The notes under the pieces were generated by a model. The model did no database searches and was not told where the DNA came from. It saw only the letters and a program-made list of their open reading frames with translations. The position numbers and the translations under genes are program-made. DNA of 21,789 bases from Saccoglossus kowalevskii (lineage: Eukaryota > Hemichordata > Enteropneusta > Harrimaniidae): assembly GCF_000003605.2 (NCBI RefSeq), contig NW_003121421.1:1-21789 (forward strand), written 5' to 3'. Below, one piece after another: positions 8,868-19,389 of this stretch (positions are counted from its first letter, which is position 1; every line of letters begins with the position of its first letter).

Positions 8868-11484
8868 GGGGAAATGCCTAAATCGATAATGTAAGTAATT
8901 GTCTAACATAGAATCTTGCATGCATGCATAAAACTAAGAGACAAACGTACATAACAAACAACGGACGCAAATAATATACTGGCGATCGGACACAGCCCTA
9001 CCTACATACAGTTTCTTCAAACTAGATGAAAACGGGTCTTTGCGTGATAACGGTGTATTTTCCAGCGAGTCTCTGCTAACGGTGGCGACGACGGTAATTA
9101 CAGAACACAGTCAGAAGCACTGTAGTCGTAGAATACACGCTGCACACTCAGTCGAGCACGATACCAATCAATTACAGAGTTTATCTGTCCAATATTCGTA
9201 ACTTGTAGAAGGAGAGTGGTCCGGGTGGATTCCCTTGCGCCGCAGTACACCTCTGTAGCCAGTAACATAAATTAGAAGGCACATCCAGTTCAGAACCAAA
9301 ATCGGGAATGTCATTCACTGGCGAGTTTCCCCACTCGTTAACTGCAGTAGGCCGGAATTGGCCAATAGAATTATCTTTATGATGCACATTCCGTAGATCA
9401 CAATACATTAATTTGTATGACAATACACAGTGTATTGTTCTAACGTTACTTGCAAAACCGACGTCCTCCAGAATAGATTACAAACTCCCATGATGCAATA
9501 TTATTCAATGGCTTACTGTGGTACCTACAAGATCGGACATCCACATTTGATCACATGAACGTTCAGATCGGGTTCTATCAAAGTCCGCTTCCCTAGTGCT
9601 GACTAAAAGAAACATCTTGCCACTCTATATTTAACAATTATCTATCGCCAAAAACAACATTGCCTATCTATCGCCGTAAGACAAACACAAAACGCCACCA
9701 TCACGACATACAACATAAACATGATTTAATGTTTGACATTCGTGACAATTTCAATAAACGAGGAATTATTTAACAATTATTTAAAAACATATATACGACA
9801 ACAAATCAAGAGGTAATTTCCTAGTACAGGATGACCTTCATAAAATGAACATCCCAGAGATTCGAGATATCTACGTGATCTGTTGACAGACTAATTGCTT
9901 TTTCATACAACTCAACGAGTGCTGCCTTATGCAGTGTGGTACAAATGGATATAAATGGCTAGTAGTCTAGAAATAACAATATATAAGAATAGGAATTAAG
10001 GTATTGCGCTGCAAACAGTAGTATTTATAGTAGAATTATATATAACTGATATACAACAAAATACAAAATTAATCTATACCTCGACTTTCAATACCCATCA
10101 TGCAACATTAATTCGCGTAAAGTGATGGTGACTGTTCCGAATAAAATTCATAATTTTATTCTCGTATAGCAATTTACAATATGTGATGACACACAAATGC
10201 GTGAACACTGGCAACCAACTTGAAGGCAGTGTGTAAAAATACCATACATTCGAAGCAGGCACGACGGATAACAGACAATGTATTTGGTTATCTTAGATCG
10301 AAACGATTATATTATATTATGTACGCTCCTTTCAGAGTTTGCTGTCACTACATTTGTATATAATTCTTGGTTTCGTATTTGGAACTGACACATTTTGTAT
10401 TATATCAGTTTTGCAATAATGCCAGGATGGTCCCCATATACTTTCATCGCGACAAACTGACCGTATGACTCAACATTGTCACATGTTATATCATGCCTGA
10501 TATGGCGGTGGTTTGAAAAAATTAAAAAAAACGATGTTCCGAGCAAGTTTGGAGACGTGAATTCAAATGATTCCGGATGTATTCATTTATTTTAGTAAAT
10601 GTAACCAAAAACAATTCTCTTACTAATGCATGTACTTGCATGTAAATTTGGTGAATCAGAATACAACGTAATTCATTCTGTAAATATGAATGTATCCCGT
10701 GTAAGTCTAGGTACAATCCCTTTTAGAATAGATGGCTACGTGTAATTTTCGGAAATACATTGTGTTCCCACGGGGATACAGATGCTATGTATTCAGTAAA
10801 AGCTGTTGAGTGAACGAGTATCGAAACTAAATCAGCGCCAAGGATACTGATACAAATCTTATTTAGAGTGACACGCACGTAACATCAGCAAAGTATCACC
10901 TAACCAACCATCATCTACTCAATACAACCGTTTCTGTGTGGCATAATAAATCAGTTAAGTCGGTAAAACCCTGTATATGAATGAATTTACCTAGAAAAGT
11001 CGTCATATTATCTTACTTATAAATACATGGATGGCAATATCTATTTATCTAATTTAGGGCATCTATTCTTCATTCATCCTTTGATATTATGAGGGAGAGA
11101 AGTAAGAAATGCTGCCAGATAAATTAACAGGCCTTCATTATGCCAACTACTTTACTCAGAATGGAATATACATCGCCTTAATTGTCAGAATTGATAACTA
11201 CTTGTGACCGGACCACTTTAAATTCACTTCAAAACACATCCCTTGCCGCTTGTCCATATAAATCTCATTGCGCAATGGGCACGTATAGTCGATTACCATT
11301 CGAGGCACGTACTTTTCTTTATAAATTGTCCAATTATTCTTCAATTGCATGGTCCTATTAACAATGCACTTTCTATGTATAATTATAATCGACGTAAGAG
11401 ATATCATAATCCTTGTTCCAAAATATCAACATGTCTAGAAACAATGTTACTGGTTACAGAACTGATTTATGTGACTTTTTGGAT
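8868..11484. other. Unassigned stretch with one GC-richer block
   Basis: Most is AT-rich and has no recognisable gene. The minus-strand frame at 9181-9423 (80 codons, about 45-50 percent GC by eye) reads ...NEWGNSPVNDIPDF..., looks more protein-like than its neighbours, but matches no family I know. A perfect 8-bp-arm palindrome, CAATACAC-A-GTGTATTG, lies at 9421-9437, just upstream of that frame. The frames at 10522-10716 and 11198-11491 look random. Confidence 0.45.
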
Positions 11485-11843
11485 CCGATAATGTAATAAT
11501 CACCGATAATTTATCATTAACTGATAATTTAACAAGATTTGACTGACATTGTAATAAAAACTGATAATGTAACACGATTTGACCGACATTGTAATAAAAA
11601 CTGATAATGTAACCAAATTTGACCGACATTGTAATAAAAACTGATAATGTAACAAGATTTGACCGACATTGTAATAAAAATTGATAATGTAACAAGGTTT
11701 GATCGACATTGTAATAAAAACTGATAATGTAACAAGATTTGACCGACATTGTAATAAAAACTGATAATGTAACAACTCGCAACCAATAATGTAACTAACA
11801 AATTCAACCGTTAATGTCACCAAAAAGAACCGATAATGTAATA
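11485..11843. repeat. 40-bp tandem array built from an older ~20-bp unit
   Basis: Six full 40-bp units run exactly in register from 11521 to 11760, each with CTGATAATGTAACAAGATTT in its first half (type copy 11641-11660) and GACCGACATTGTAATAAAAA in its second. The halves are related: both contain GA(T/C)A.TGTAA(C/T)AA. Flanking sequence (11485-11520 and 11761-11843) has further looser CCGATAATGTAA-type monomers at about 16-25 bp spacing. This suggests that an old short repeat was captured as a dimer and then amplified. The period is not a multiple of three, so three apparent minus-strand open frames of 92-129 codons are just the same repeat read in turn through each frame. Confidence 0.95.
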
Positions 11844-14271
11844 ACATGTTGAACGCTTGGTGGAAAGCGATTGTAAAGTGGCATAGCAACTCATTAACTC
11901 ATTTGGGGTTTGTACACAGTTAAGTAGAGAATACCCATGATGCTCTGCTTCATTTTATATTTTTATATTTTCCCTATTAGGAACTCTATAATATGAACAT
12001 TTTTAATGTAGAATATCTGGGAACATATGCACCCAGTACGTATTAAAGTGGATGTATGTATGTGATTATCATTACCACAACAATGTTTGTATGTTGTATT
12101 CATGGAAAAAATAGTGTACGAGTTGAGATGTTGACGAATAAAAATCAAAAACGCAAAAACTGGGTGCGCCATCTAATCTTCATATTTACACAGTTCCTAA
12201 TGCATTTCTCATTATCAAATAGCGGATTCACCAAACAAATTAAAATCGTATTCATAAATTTAAAAAGTCGCTTTAGTATTGTTAACTGTTTTGTTGCGAG
12301 TTTGTGTACGTGGTAGTCTAACCCCGAATCGTTGTTGAATTCTTCAACGTGAATTTCACGATTTGAATGAAATAAAATTTGCAATGGTAAAAGTTGTCAT
12401 CAGACGCCATATAAATTATTTGTATTTTCACATTTTAACATAAGAAATGAATTGAAATTGACAATGGTGGTATCTTTCTAGTACAGACAAATAAACTTGT
12501 TATGGAAACTTGGAAAAGACTAAAAAACCTTAAATGTTCAAAGGCTCAGTCTAGACTAAATTTAGGGAAGTCCGCATTTCAGAAAAACAGAATTTACAAC
12601 ATAATTTTACAAAGCTCATAATAAAAAATCTGTATATTATTCCAAATTGCGTTTAGCCATGAGTGACGACAATACATACATACCCAATAATCATAAAGCA
12701 AAATAAGACGGAAGATCAATATAGACATTATTAAATGTACAAATAAACAATATTCTATATGAAAATACTACATTATAAGTATGTACGGGCAATATATAAC
12801 ACACCATGTAATAACAACACGGTGAAGTAAGGACCCATTATTAAAATCAGAAAGACGGAAGTCACAAAAATAGATTTCAAACAACAACTGAAAAACAACA
12901 AAAACAAAAACGGGCTCACCCCATTGCGCCATTTTGAATAACATCTAGCAACAAACTAGTGTGCATCAGTAACTTCTCATCATCAGATCTGCATATGAAT
13001 TAGAATAACGATTGATGACATGTTTATATGTTATTGTTTGAGAGACAAAAATTTATAATATAATAATTTATTTAAAATATAATAAATATATATACCTTGC
13101 TGTGTTCTAGAGTTTTTCTACCAAGCAAACCCGCACCCTTGACATATGAAGTGTTGAAAATGATTGGGCCGATACACATATGTGAGACATCCCCCATTAG
13201 TTAATTGAGTGCATTCACTGCTCAATGTTCAAAATACAATACAACTGCACAATCTGCGTAAAATCATGATGAAGTCATAAACCCCTTCCAGACTACTTAG
13301 AATCAGATTATACAAAAGTAAAATAGTTGTTGAACTGAAAAAACGAATATTTTAGAGTGGTCTGTGCAAAGTGAATCACGGTATATAAGTTATCTCCATT
13401 AAGGTAAAAGACACCATGCAATGCATATTTTCCCCCTATTTCTATGATAAAGGTAATTTTCGAAGTGTTACCGTTTTTTTCAATTGTCTTATTAATAAGT
13501 CGTCGATAAGTCAATTGATGAGACGCAAACGTGTGCAGATACTGAATACCCGATGTTTGATTTTCATATATCATCACGTTTATAAGCGTTGTCGACGATA
13601 ACAATATACGATAAGAGATGGCTGCATATAAGAATTAATAGTCAGAAAAGTATGAGGCATTTCGATGTAACGAGAAAATGACCATTAGAGTTTAAATGTG
13701 CAAATGAGTTATATAAACGTACTTCAATCGATTCATTGGTTATTCGATTCACATACTCTACCCGCCAATCAAATATCTGGCAAGTACTCACATGACACGC
13801 CACTGACACAAAAGTGCATGCGTTTCATCTACATGTGTAATCCCACATGTATTGACGTACTTCTTGCAATTCACGACACACCGTTGAGACTTACTCACAC
13901 GACAAATCGGGCGATGGAACCTAATTCAATATCTTCGCATGAATACGTCCATTATGTGGTGGCATGTAATACTCTACTGATTATGTCATATCTGTGTATA
14001 AGATGCCAACTCACTGAACGTTTTGTATAAAGGCTGTTTTGACAGGCGTGAAGACTGCACAATATATATCAACGCGACATGATGGCCGCTATGTAGTTGT
14101 CAACCAGAATTATAGTAGACTACTCAATAGTGCGTATGTATTACTGAGTGAAACACACTGTTTGAATCCACGTAACAACGTTTCTATACCTGCGGTGTTT
14201 CTGTTTACTGTTCGGATAAGGTTCGCCCTCAAGCGATGTTCTACGTATGAAAGTAATTCCTTTTGACAAGC
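11844..14271. other. AT-rich stretch without recognisable genes
   Basis: Contains only short open frames of 60-110 codons on both strands, overlapping one another, with no known domain. The longest, 13698-14030 on the + strand (110 codons), has no recognisable motif or codon bias. A very AT-rich patch lies near 13040-13095. An A-rich run of CAAAAACAAAAAC type lies near 12890-12910. Confidence 0.55.
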
Positions 14272-14369
14272 AGTCTTATTATGCCAATTATCAAAGAAAT
14301 GTGTATTTGCAGATGTTCAAAACAAGCCATACCATGCAATTAGTAGCAGAGAACCGTCATAATAAGACT
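14272..14369. repeat. 98-bp segment with perfect 12-bp inverted ends
   Basis: AGTCTTATTATG at 14272-14283 is exactly complementary to 14358-14369, with 74 bp between. The arrangement is like a very small terminal-inverted-repeat element. No clear target-site duplication flanks it (AAGC before, ATAT after), so a transposon origin is not shown. Confidence 0.4.
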
Positions 14370-16296
14370 ATATCCTTTCAAATATTGACGTTTTTGGTGG
14401 AAAACACAACTTGCTTCTGGCGTTGAAAGTCTTCTGAGACACACGTTATCACAATATCCGTGCTGATTCGGATTCACTATGCTCTAGTAATTCGTAAAGG
14501 ATTATCCTGGATACAGTAAAGATTCAGTGATTTTATTTTGAATATCGCCGAGTCAGAAACAATGGGTGTAGCTTTATTTTAAACACAAGTCACATAAGCT
14601 ATTAGCTCATGAATCATACATTGTATTCTGGGTATCGTGAAAGAGAATCCAGACGTGCGCCGCACGACGGGAAAACTGGTTAATGTACTATATTGATGAG
14701 AATAAACAAATTCAATCTTCCAAATGTGGCTCTCATTCTGATGCCCAACAGAATGTGTCGACACAGTTGGTTTATAGACTTCCAATCCCTAAATTGTTAG
14801 TTATCATAGCTTATGTGTGCGTAAGATTACGCATGTCTGTCTGGACAATATAGTCACTGGGAAATGCTAAATCGATAACAACCACGGTCTGCCTCCGGCA
14901 ATCGTTATTCGATTATACCCCCTCATTCTGACTGCGTCCTCACCATTCACAACAAATTGCTCCGTAGCCACAATGACTGAATGTAGTTTAAAGTTAATGT
15001 AATATAAGCTAAGAAAGCATAGTTTATTGTAATTTGGAAATTGTTATATTGTTAAACGGTGTCCATACCCCTGACGACCGAGCAATTCAAATTACCATGA
15101 CCTCATTTTGCTTGGACAGATGTTTATTAAAGCGACATAATTATCGTGTACATGTTCAAACACAGATGGCAAAATCAGAATATGACGAGCTGATTACAAT
15201 ATAATATGACGTACAGAGCGAATTATGGGAAGCCGTGTACTCGGGCGATAATCTAGCTGCCGAAACAGCTGCCTATTCCTACAATTTCAAAAGAAACTAA
15301 TACTAGTACATTCAAATGAAAAGCCATTTAAGAACAGAACAGCAATTACAGAATTCTAATCACTAATCCTTGATAGAAGTCTTGATCTTTTGAAAATAAA
15401 ATGTATCATTGAATAGTAATTTTCGAGTAAAAACCACATTCGACTAAACGTGAATAACGTGTTGTGAAAATTCGATTTTCTAAAGTATCATGAGGTCTCT
15501 GTTAATACGCTAATGGGATATTAAATGAGCAATCTGAAGGCAGTCACGACAGTAATTGTATTACATCACGCTGGTTGTAGAAAAATAATAACTTGTTCAT
15601 CATGAAAATGACAAATAAAAATAAAATGATTTCAATATATCGTTTCAACAGGTTACTTTCCTTTCTTTTTCTACACGCCTTACATTTTCATGTTCTCTTT
15701 CAACTAAATTATTTGTGTTTTCATCGTTTGATTTCTTTTATGTCTCTACCTCGGTTCAAATTAGCAAGACTTAGGCTACAGGCGGGTTTTCATAACATCA
15801 AATATGTATTGTTTCCATAATCCGTGGTTTTTAAATAATACCGTTCTTCAGCTGTGTCTGTGTCAGACTACAATTTATGTCAATGTCCGCAGTCCTGACT
15901 TATATATTATTCACAGAAATCAGATTAACACATTCTAAATTATTCACAACAAACGAACACAATCACTAATAATGCACTCCTCTGCCAAGTGACAATCATT
16001 CTAATTATATCCATTCTAAGACTATAACACCGGGCAAAATAACAGGACGTTTCCAGGAGTCAACTGCATTTGTAGTTGTAGGTGCAAAAACAGTTGTTTT
16101 TGAACTGCAGGAATTGCGTACGTTAATCTCCCAAGCTTCAAAATATCACTATGCAGGTTCTTCGTAGAAGAAAGCGACAAACATCCAAACACCCAGGGGC
16201 TACACCCATGACGCTGTATACTAATAACGAATTACGTTATACAATCTAATCTTTTAAAATGTATCGATTTCTTGCTAGTCCTGTCTATATACAGAC
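14370..16296. other. Unassigned AT-rich stretch
   Basis: No gene recognised. GGGAAATGCTAAATCGATAA near 14859-14878 matches GGGAAATGCCTAAATCGATA... near 8868 with a single-base gap, a small dispersed similarity of unknown meaning. An open frame at 15593-15820 is low-complexity and hydrophobic (Phe/Leu-rich), typical of translated AT-rich DNA. Confidence 0.5.
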
Positions 16297-16630
16297 ACAT
16301 TCTGGATATATCGATTTCATAGTGTCCACGCCATGGATTCTGTACAGTAAACCGATCTACACGTATGATGTGGGTAACTCCATGGTTACTGTACAGTCAA
16401 TCTAACCACACATACATTCTACACGACGAATGTTTAAACCTACACAAACACACATTCCGGGTTGATCCGATGCCGTGATCGGTGCAGTTACTGTGCAGTA
16501 CAATATACGTTCATACACATAATTCTTACTCGATGTACACCGCAACGAAAAAAAAAAAAAAAAAAAACTGGCCACACATATATTCCGAGTCTACAGTAAA
16601 TCTGGCGATACTGTGACAATATATGAGTTC
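16297..16630. repeat. Degenerate repeats around an A20 tract
   Basis: Several recurring blocks are visible: CACATTC-type motifs near 16297, 16412, 16452, 16515 and 16573, and CTGTACAGTA or ACTGTGCAGTA near 16342, 16391 and 16491, often preceded by CCATGG or GGTGCAG. Spacing varies from about 48 to 101 bp, so this is an old, scrambled tandem family rather than a clean array. A run of 20 A residues lies at 16548-16567. The A-run could be a simple mononucleotide tract or a relic retroposon tail. Confidence 0.5.
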
Positions 16631-16830
16631 AAAGTACATATATGTTTGAGTTCATAGTGTGTATATTAAATAATAACACATGTTTGTGAGGGCAATACCA
16701 CGGTTTGTTTGCCCAAGGACCACCATGGTCATGACCATAATATTGATGCTGCCTGAGCTGAAGACTTACTTATGCGAATTATCGTTGCATGGTAGTTTCA
16801 GTGATGCCATCCATGTGATATACCATAAAA
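16631..16830. other. Short spacer before the 30-bp array
   Basis: No gene recognised. It contains the palindromic ATGGTCATGACCAT at about 16725-16738. The last 20 bases already look like a decayed array unit (CCATGTGATATACC). Confidence 0.5.
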
Positions 16831-17797
16831 TATCCACTTAGCGGGCAACGTATCATGTAATATCCCCTTAGCGGGCAATGTATCATGTAATATCCCCTTA
16901 GCGGGCAATGTATCATGTAATATCCACTTAGCGGGCAATGTATCATGTGATATCCCCTTAGCGGGCAATGTATCATGTAATATCCACTTAGCGGGCAATG
17001 TATCATGTGATATCTACTTAGCGGGCAATGTATCATGTAATATCCACTTAGCGGGCAATATATCATGTAATATCCACTTAACGGGCAATGTATCATGTAA
17101 TATCCCCTTAGCGGGCAATATATCATGTAATATCCACTTAGTGGGCAATGTATCATGTAATATCCACTTAGCGGGCAATTTATCATGTAATATCCACTTA
17201 GCGGGCAATATATCATGTAATATCCACTTAGCGGGCAATGTATCATGTAATATCCACTTAGCGGGCAATGTATCATGTAATATCCACTTAGCGGGAAATG
17301 TATCAGGTAATATCCACTTAGCGGGCAATGTATCATGTAATATCCACTTATCGGGCAATGTATCATGTAATATGCACTTAGCGGGCAATGTATCAGGTAA
17401 TATCCACTTAGCGGGCAATGTATCATGTAATATCCACTTAGCGGGCAATATATCATGTAGTATCCACTTAGCGGGCAATGTTACATCTAATATCCACTTA
17501 GCGGGCAATGTATCAGGTAATATCCACTTAGCGGGCAATGTATCAGGTAATATCCACTTAGCGGGCAATGTATCATGTAATATCCACTTAGCGGGCAATG
17601 TATCATGTAATATCCACTTAGCGGGCAATGTATCATGTAATATCCACTGAGCGGGCAATGTATCATGTAATATCCACTTAGCGGGTAATGTATCAGGTAA
17701 TATACACTTAGCGGGCAATGTATCATGTAATATCCACTTAGCGGGCAATGTATCAGGTAATATCCACTTAGCGGGCAATATATCATGGAATATCCAT
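16831..17797. repeat. 30-bp minisatellite, 32 full units without any indel
   Basis: Units start every 30 bases from 16831 to 17761 (for example 17221-17250, beginning TATCCACTTAGCGGGCAATG), followed by a 7-base partial unit. In 960 bp there is no insertion or deletion, only substitutions. Variants are regional: TATCCCCTTA units are confined to the left third, CAATA units occur mainly in the left half, and ATCAGGTAA units lie from 17281 rightwards. Because 30 is a multiple of three, two minus-strand frames and one plus-strand frame stay open for 169-254 codons, giving 10-residue repeats. The recurrent substitutions alter amino acids in all three frames (in one minus frame S to R, H to Y, M to L), which argues against selection for a protein. 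It abuts the left LTR of the element that follows. Confidence 0.97.
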
Positions 17798-17833
17798 TTT
17801 CAGTCATGTGACTGAGTCTCAAACATTGAGATA

Positions 17834-17991
17834 TGATAATAAGTGCCATTTATTGCATTCACGAGTCTCAGACAAAGTATGTTATAGTAATGTGTACGTA
17901 TCATATTACTGTAGTAGAAATTAACCAAATTAAGTTGTGTCTTAGACGGTAATAGTTTAACTCTTGGTAGAAACTATTACAAAACATCACA
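17834..17991 (+). repeat. Left LTR-like repeat
   Basis: Shares blocks with 19961-20090: TAAGT, ATTCACGAGTC, TATGTT, GTAAT, ACTGTA, ACGGTAATAGTT, and TATTAC followed by AACATCACA. Similarity ends exactly at the terminal CA (17990-17991), as expected for an LTR end. The left copy has about 25 bases (near 17920-17947) missing from the right copy. The left border is uncertain: TG at 17834 matches the start of the clear homology, and an alternative TGTGACT at 17807 resembles TGTTACT at 19936. No convincing target-site duplication is seen. Confidence 0.75.
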
Positions 17992-18009
17992 TGGCGTGAG
18001 AGGGCTGTT
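17992..18009 (+). other. Possible primer-binding site
   Basis: TGGCGTGAGAGGGC starts directly after the left LTR-like repeat. Retrotransposon primer-binding sites lie here and begin TGG, complementary to the CCA end of a tRNA. The matching tRNA cannot be named by eye, and the site is mutated like the rest of the element. Confidence 0.45.
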
Positions 18010-18060
18010 AACAGTCTCATCACTGTATCAAGTATCGCAAAGCAACACGAGCTTTAAGTT

Positions 18061-18503
18061 CAATGTTTAACTCAAGAACCCAGGTATCTTGTCATTTACG
18101 AAAACCTATCTGAAAAGTGGCGTAGATGTAAACGATTCAACATATATTTGAATGCCACGGGTGCAGCCACCAAAGCAGATGGAGGTACGAAAATGGCTCT
18201 ATTACTTCATTGTACATGTGATAACGAAGTTGAAGTTTATAATACTTTCAAATTTTAATCACCAGATGATAAAAGATCCCCGTAAAAACACAGATTGAAC
18301 GCTACGCATTATGGGACACCACCGAAAATGAAGAGGAAAGCATTGGCCAACTTTTGAGACACTTGAGAACAAGAACCAAGTCATGCGCATTTGACGAACC
18401 AAATCAGAGAGACCGAACGATTCTGAATAGTACAGAGAATCAAAATCGTGAACTTTTGCTCAGTGAAAACAATTTGCTCAAACATTTGCTAAAGTGTGCT
18501 TGC
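18061..18503 (+). pseudogene. gag: Ty3/Gypsy gag remnant (capsid-like), frameshifted
   Basis: Gag forms the virus-like particle core of LTR retrotransposons. Part one reads in one frame from 18061 to a TAA at 18256-18258 and includes ENLSEKWRRCKRFNIYL, ATG, ALLLH and EVYNTF, the usual pattern W..(K/R)...F..YL.ATG...K......A.LLH......E.YNTF of gypsy capsids. Part two is in another frame, open from 18273 to a TAG at 18504, and contains ERYALWDTTENEEESIGQLL, LRTRTKSCAF and LLLSENNL, matching the downstream capsid pattern (N-E-E-SI-Q...LR..AK.C.F...). A small frameshift joins the two. No nucleocapsid zinc knuckle (CCHC) was found, so the end of gag is lost. It starts about 70 bases after the left LTR, as expected. 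Too broken to function. Confidence 0.85.
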
Positions 18504-18512
18504 TAGAGATGA

Positions 18513-18791
18513 ATGAAGATTAGTTTCTCGGAGAAATCAAATTCGTTGGCATCCATGGTTGAAAGACCAATGTCAAAAAGGAAGGTTGGTACGCTTGAAA
18601 AATGGTCTGAAATTATAAATGAAACTCGATGCAGGCGTTTAGCAAACGTCGTTATAATATCAGAGGAATGCCACATAGAGCTGAATTTGAAAGACCAGTC
18701 AATCAGTTTAAAAGAGAAACTAAAAGATAGGATAGGTTCAATTGAATCCAGTGATGTCAATGCAAATGTCGACAAACTTGGACAAGTTTAG
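18513..18791 (+). pseudogene. pol: Ty3/Gypsy pol remnant before reverse transcriptase
   Basis: This is a 92-codon open frame with ATG. Its second half, ...CHIELNLKDQSISLKEKLKD..., fits the segment just before the gypsy reverse-transcriptase fingers (pattern ...I.LD....PV..PPR..P..LR..LK.EL). The start has no clear family match and may include gag C-terminal sequence. The expected aspartic protease (DTGA-type site) is absent, so a deletion probably joins gag to this region. It ends at a TAG that coincides with a frameshift; the next frame continues the same domain at 18785. The open frame is a surviving fragment, not a separate gene. Confidence 0.65.
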
Positions 18792-19300
18792 TCATAGTAG
18801 AGAAAACAAATGAATCAATAAGAGTATGTGTGGATCCTAGAGAATTGACTAAGGCAATAAAATTTCAGAATTCTGACCAAAAAAACCCCAGATTATTTCA
18901 TACTTGATATTTTCGCATTAGGCTTGATGAACAAAGCTCGTAACAAATCACTTTCAATTTGGAAGATACCGTCATTTTGCATTAGTTCTGCTAGCGAAGT
19001 GTTTCAAAAACGAAATGAACAAATTAGAGTTAACGCGATAGTCGATAACCACATAACCAGAAAAAGTGAAAAGAAGCAAATGAAATATTGAGAGAATAAT
19101 GAATAATAATTAGCCAGCGAATGCAATGTTAAGTTAAACAAAAAGAAGATATAAATGTGAAGTAAAATGCAAAGGCTACATATTAATAGATTAAGGACCT
19201 GATGAAGACAAAGTAAAAGCCATGGTACAGCTACCACAACCAGGAAACAAGAAGGATCTATGGTATGGTAAAATATCTATTACCAAATGACAACCACTAA
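18782..19300 (+). pseudogene. pol: Ty3/Gypsy reverse transcriptase remnant, several frames
   Basis: Ordered motifs are read in changing frames. SLVIVEKTNESIRVCVDPRE and LTKAIK (18785-18862) form the fingers motif. RLDEQSS-stop-QITFN (18920-18958) follows after an internal loss of the intervening block, including the segment that should hold the first catalytic aspartate. SSASEVFQKR (18984-19013) comes in another frame. AIVDNHI (19035-19055) stands where the active-site VDD box belongs, with the second aspartate replaced by asparagine. Then come NVKLNKKK (19125-19148), GPDEDKVKAMVQLPQPGNKK (19198-19257) and GMVKYL (19262-19279), marking the connection toward RNase H. At least four frame changes and several stops are present. 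Catalysis is impossible in this copy. Confidence 0.88.
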
Positions 19301-19389
19301 ACGAGAGAAGAATGGATCAGAATAAAACCACCGGTTTTGGGGAGATACAAAAACGTTCCGACCAGTAAACGAATAAACTGAAATGTGCA

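Noticed and set aside
11447-11889. Three overlapping minus-strand open frames of 92-129 codons
   Set aside because: They are the 40-bp repeat read in each frame in turn; the repeat lacks minus-strand stops.
13698-14030. Plus-strand 110-codon frame
   Set aside because: No motif or domain, and composition is like translated random sequence.
15743-15790. tRNA-like T-arm (GGTTCAAAT)
   Set aside because: No acceptor stem, D-arm or anticodon arm can be placed at the required distances.
16831-17797. CRISPR-like array
   Set aside because: The 30-bp units are directly adjacent with no unique spacers, and the window is eukaryotic in character.
17803-17830. Target-site duplication for the Gypsy element (AACAT before 17827 against AACAC after 20090)
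   Set aside because: It needs one mismatch, and the TGAG at 17827 does not align with the start of the right LTR, so it was not used to set the border.
16779-17849. Long minus- and plus-strand open frames (up to 254 codons) encoding 10-residue repeats, possibly a repetitive secreted or structural protein
   Set aside because: They arise because a stop-free 30-bp unit is a multiple of three. Three frames are open at once, there is no signal peptide or non-repeat domain, and the recurrent substitutions change amino acids in every open frame.
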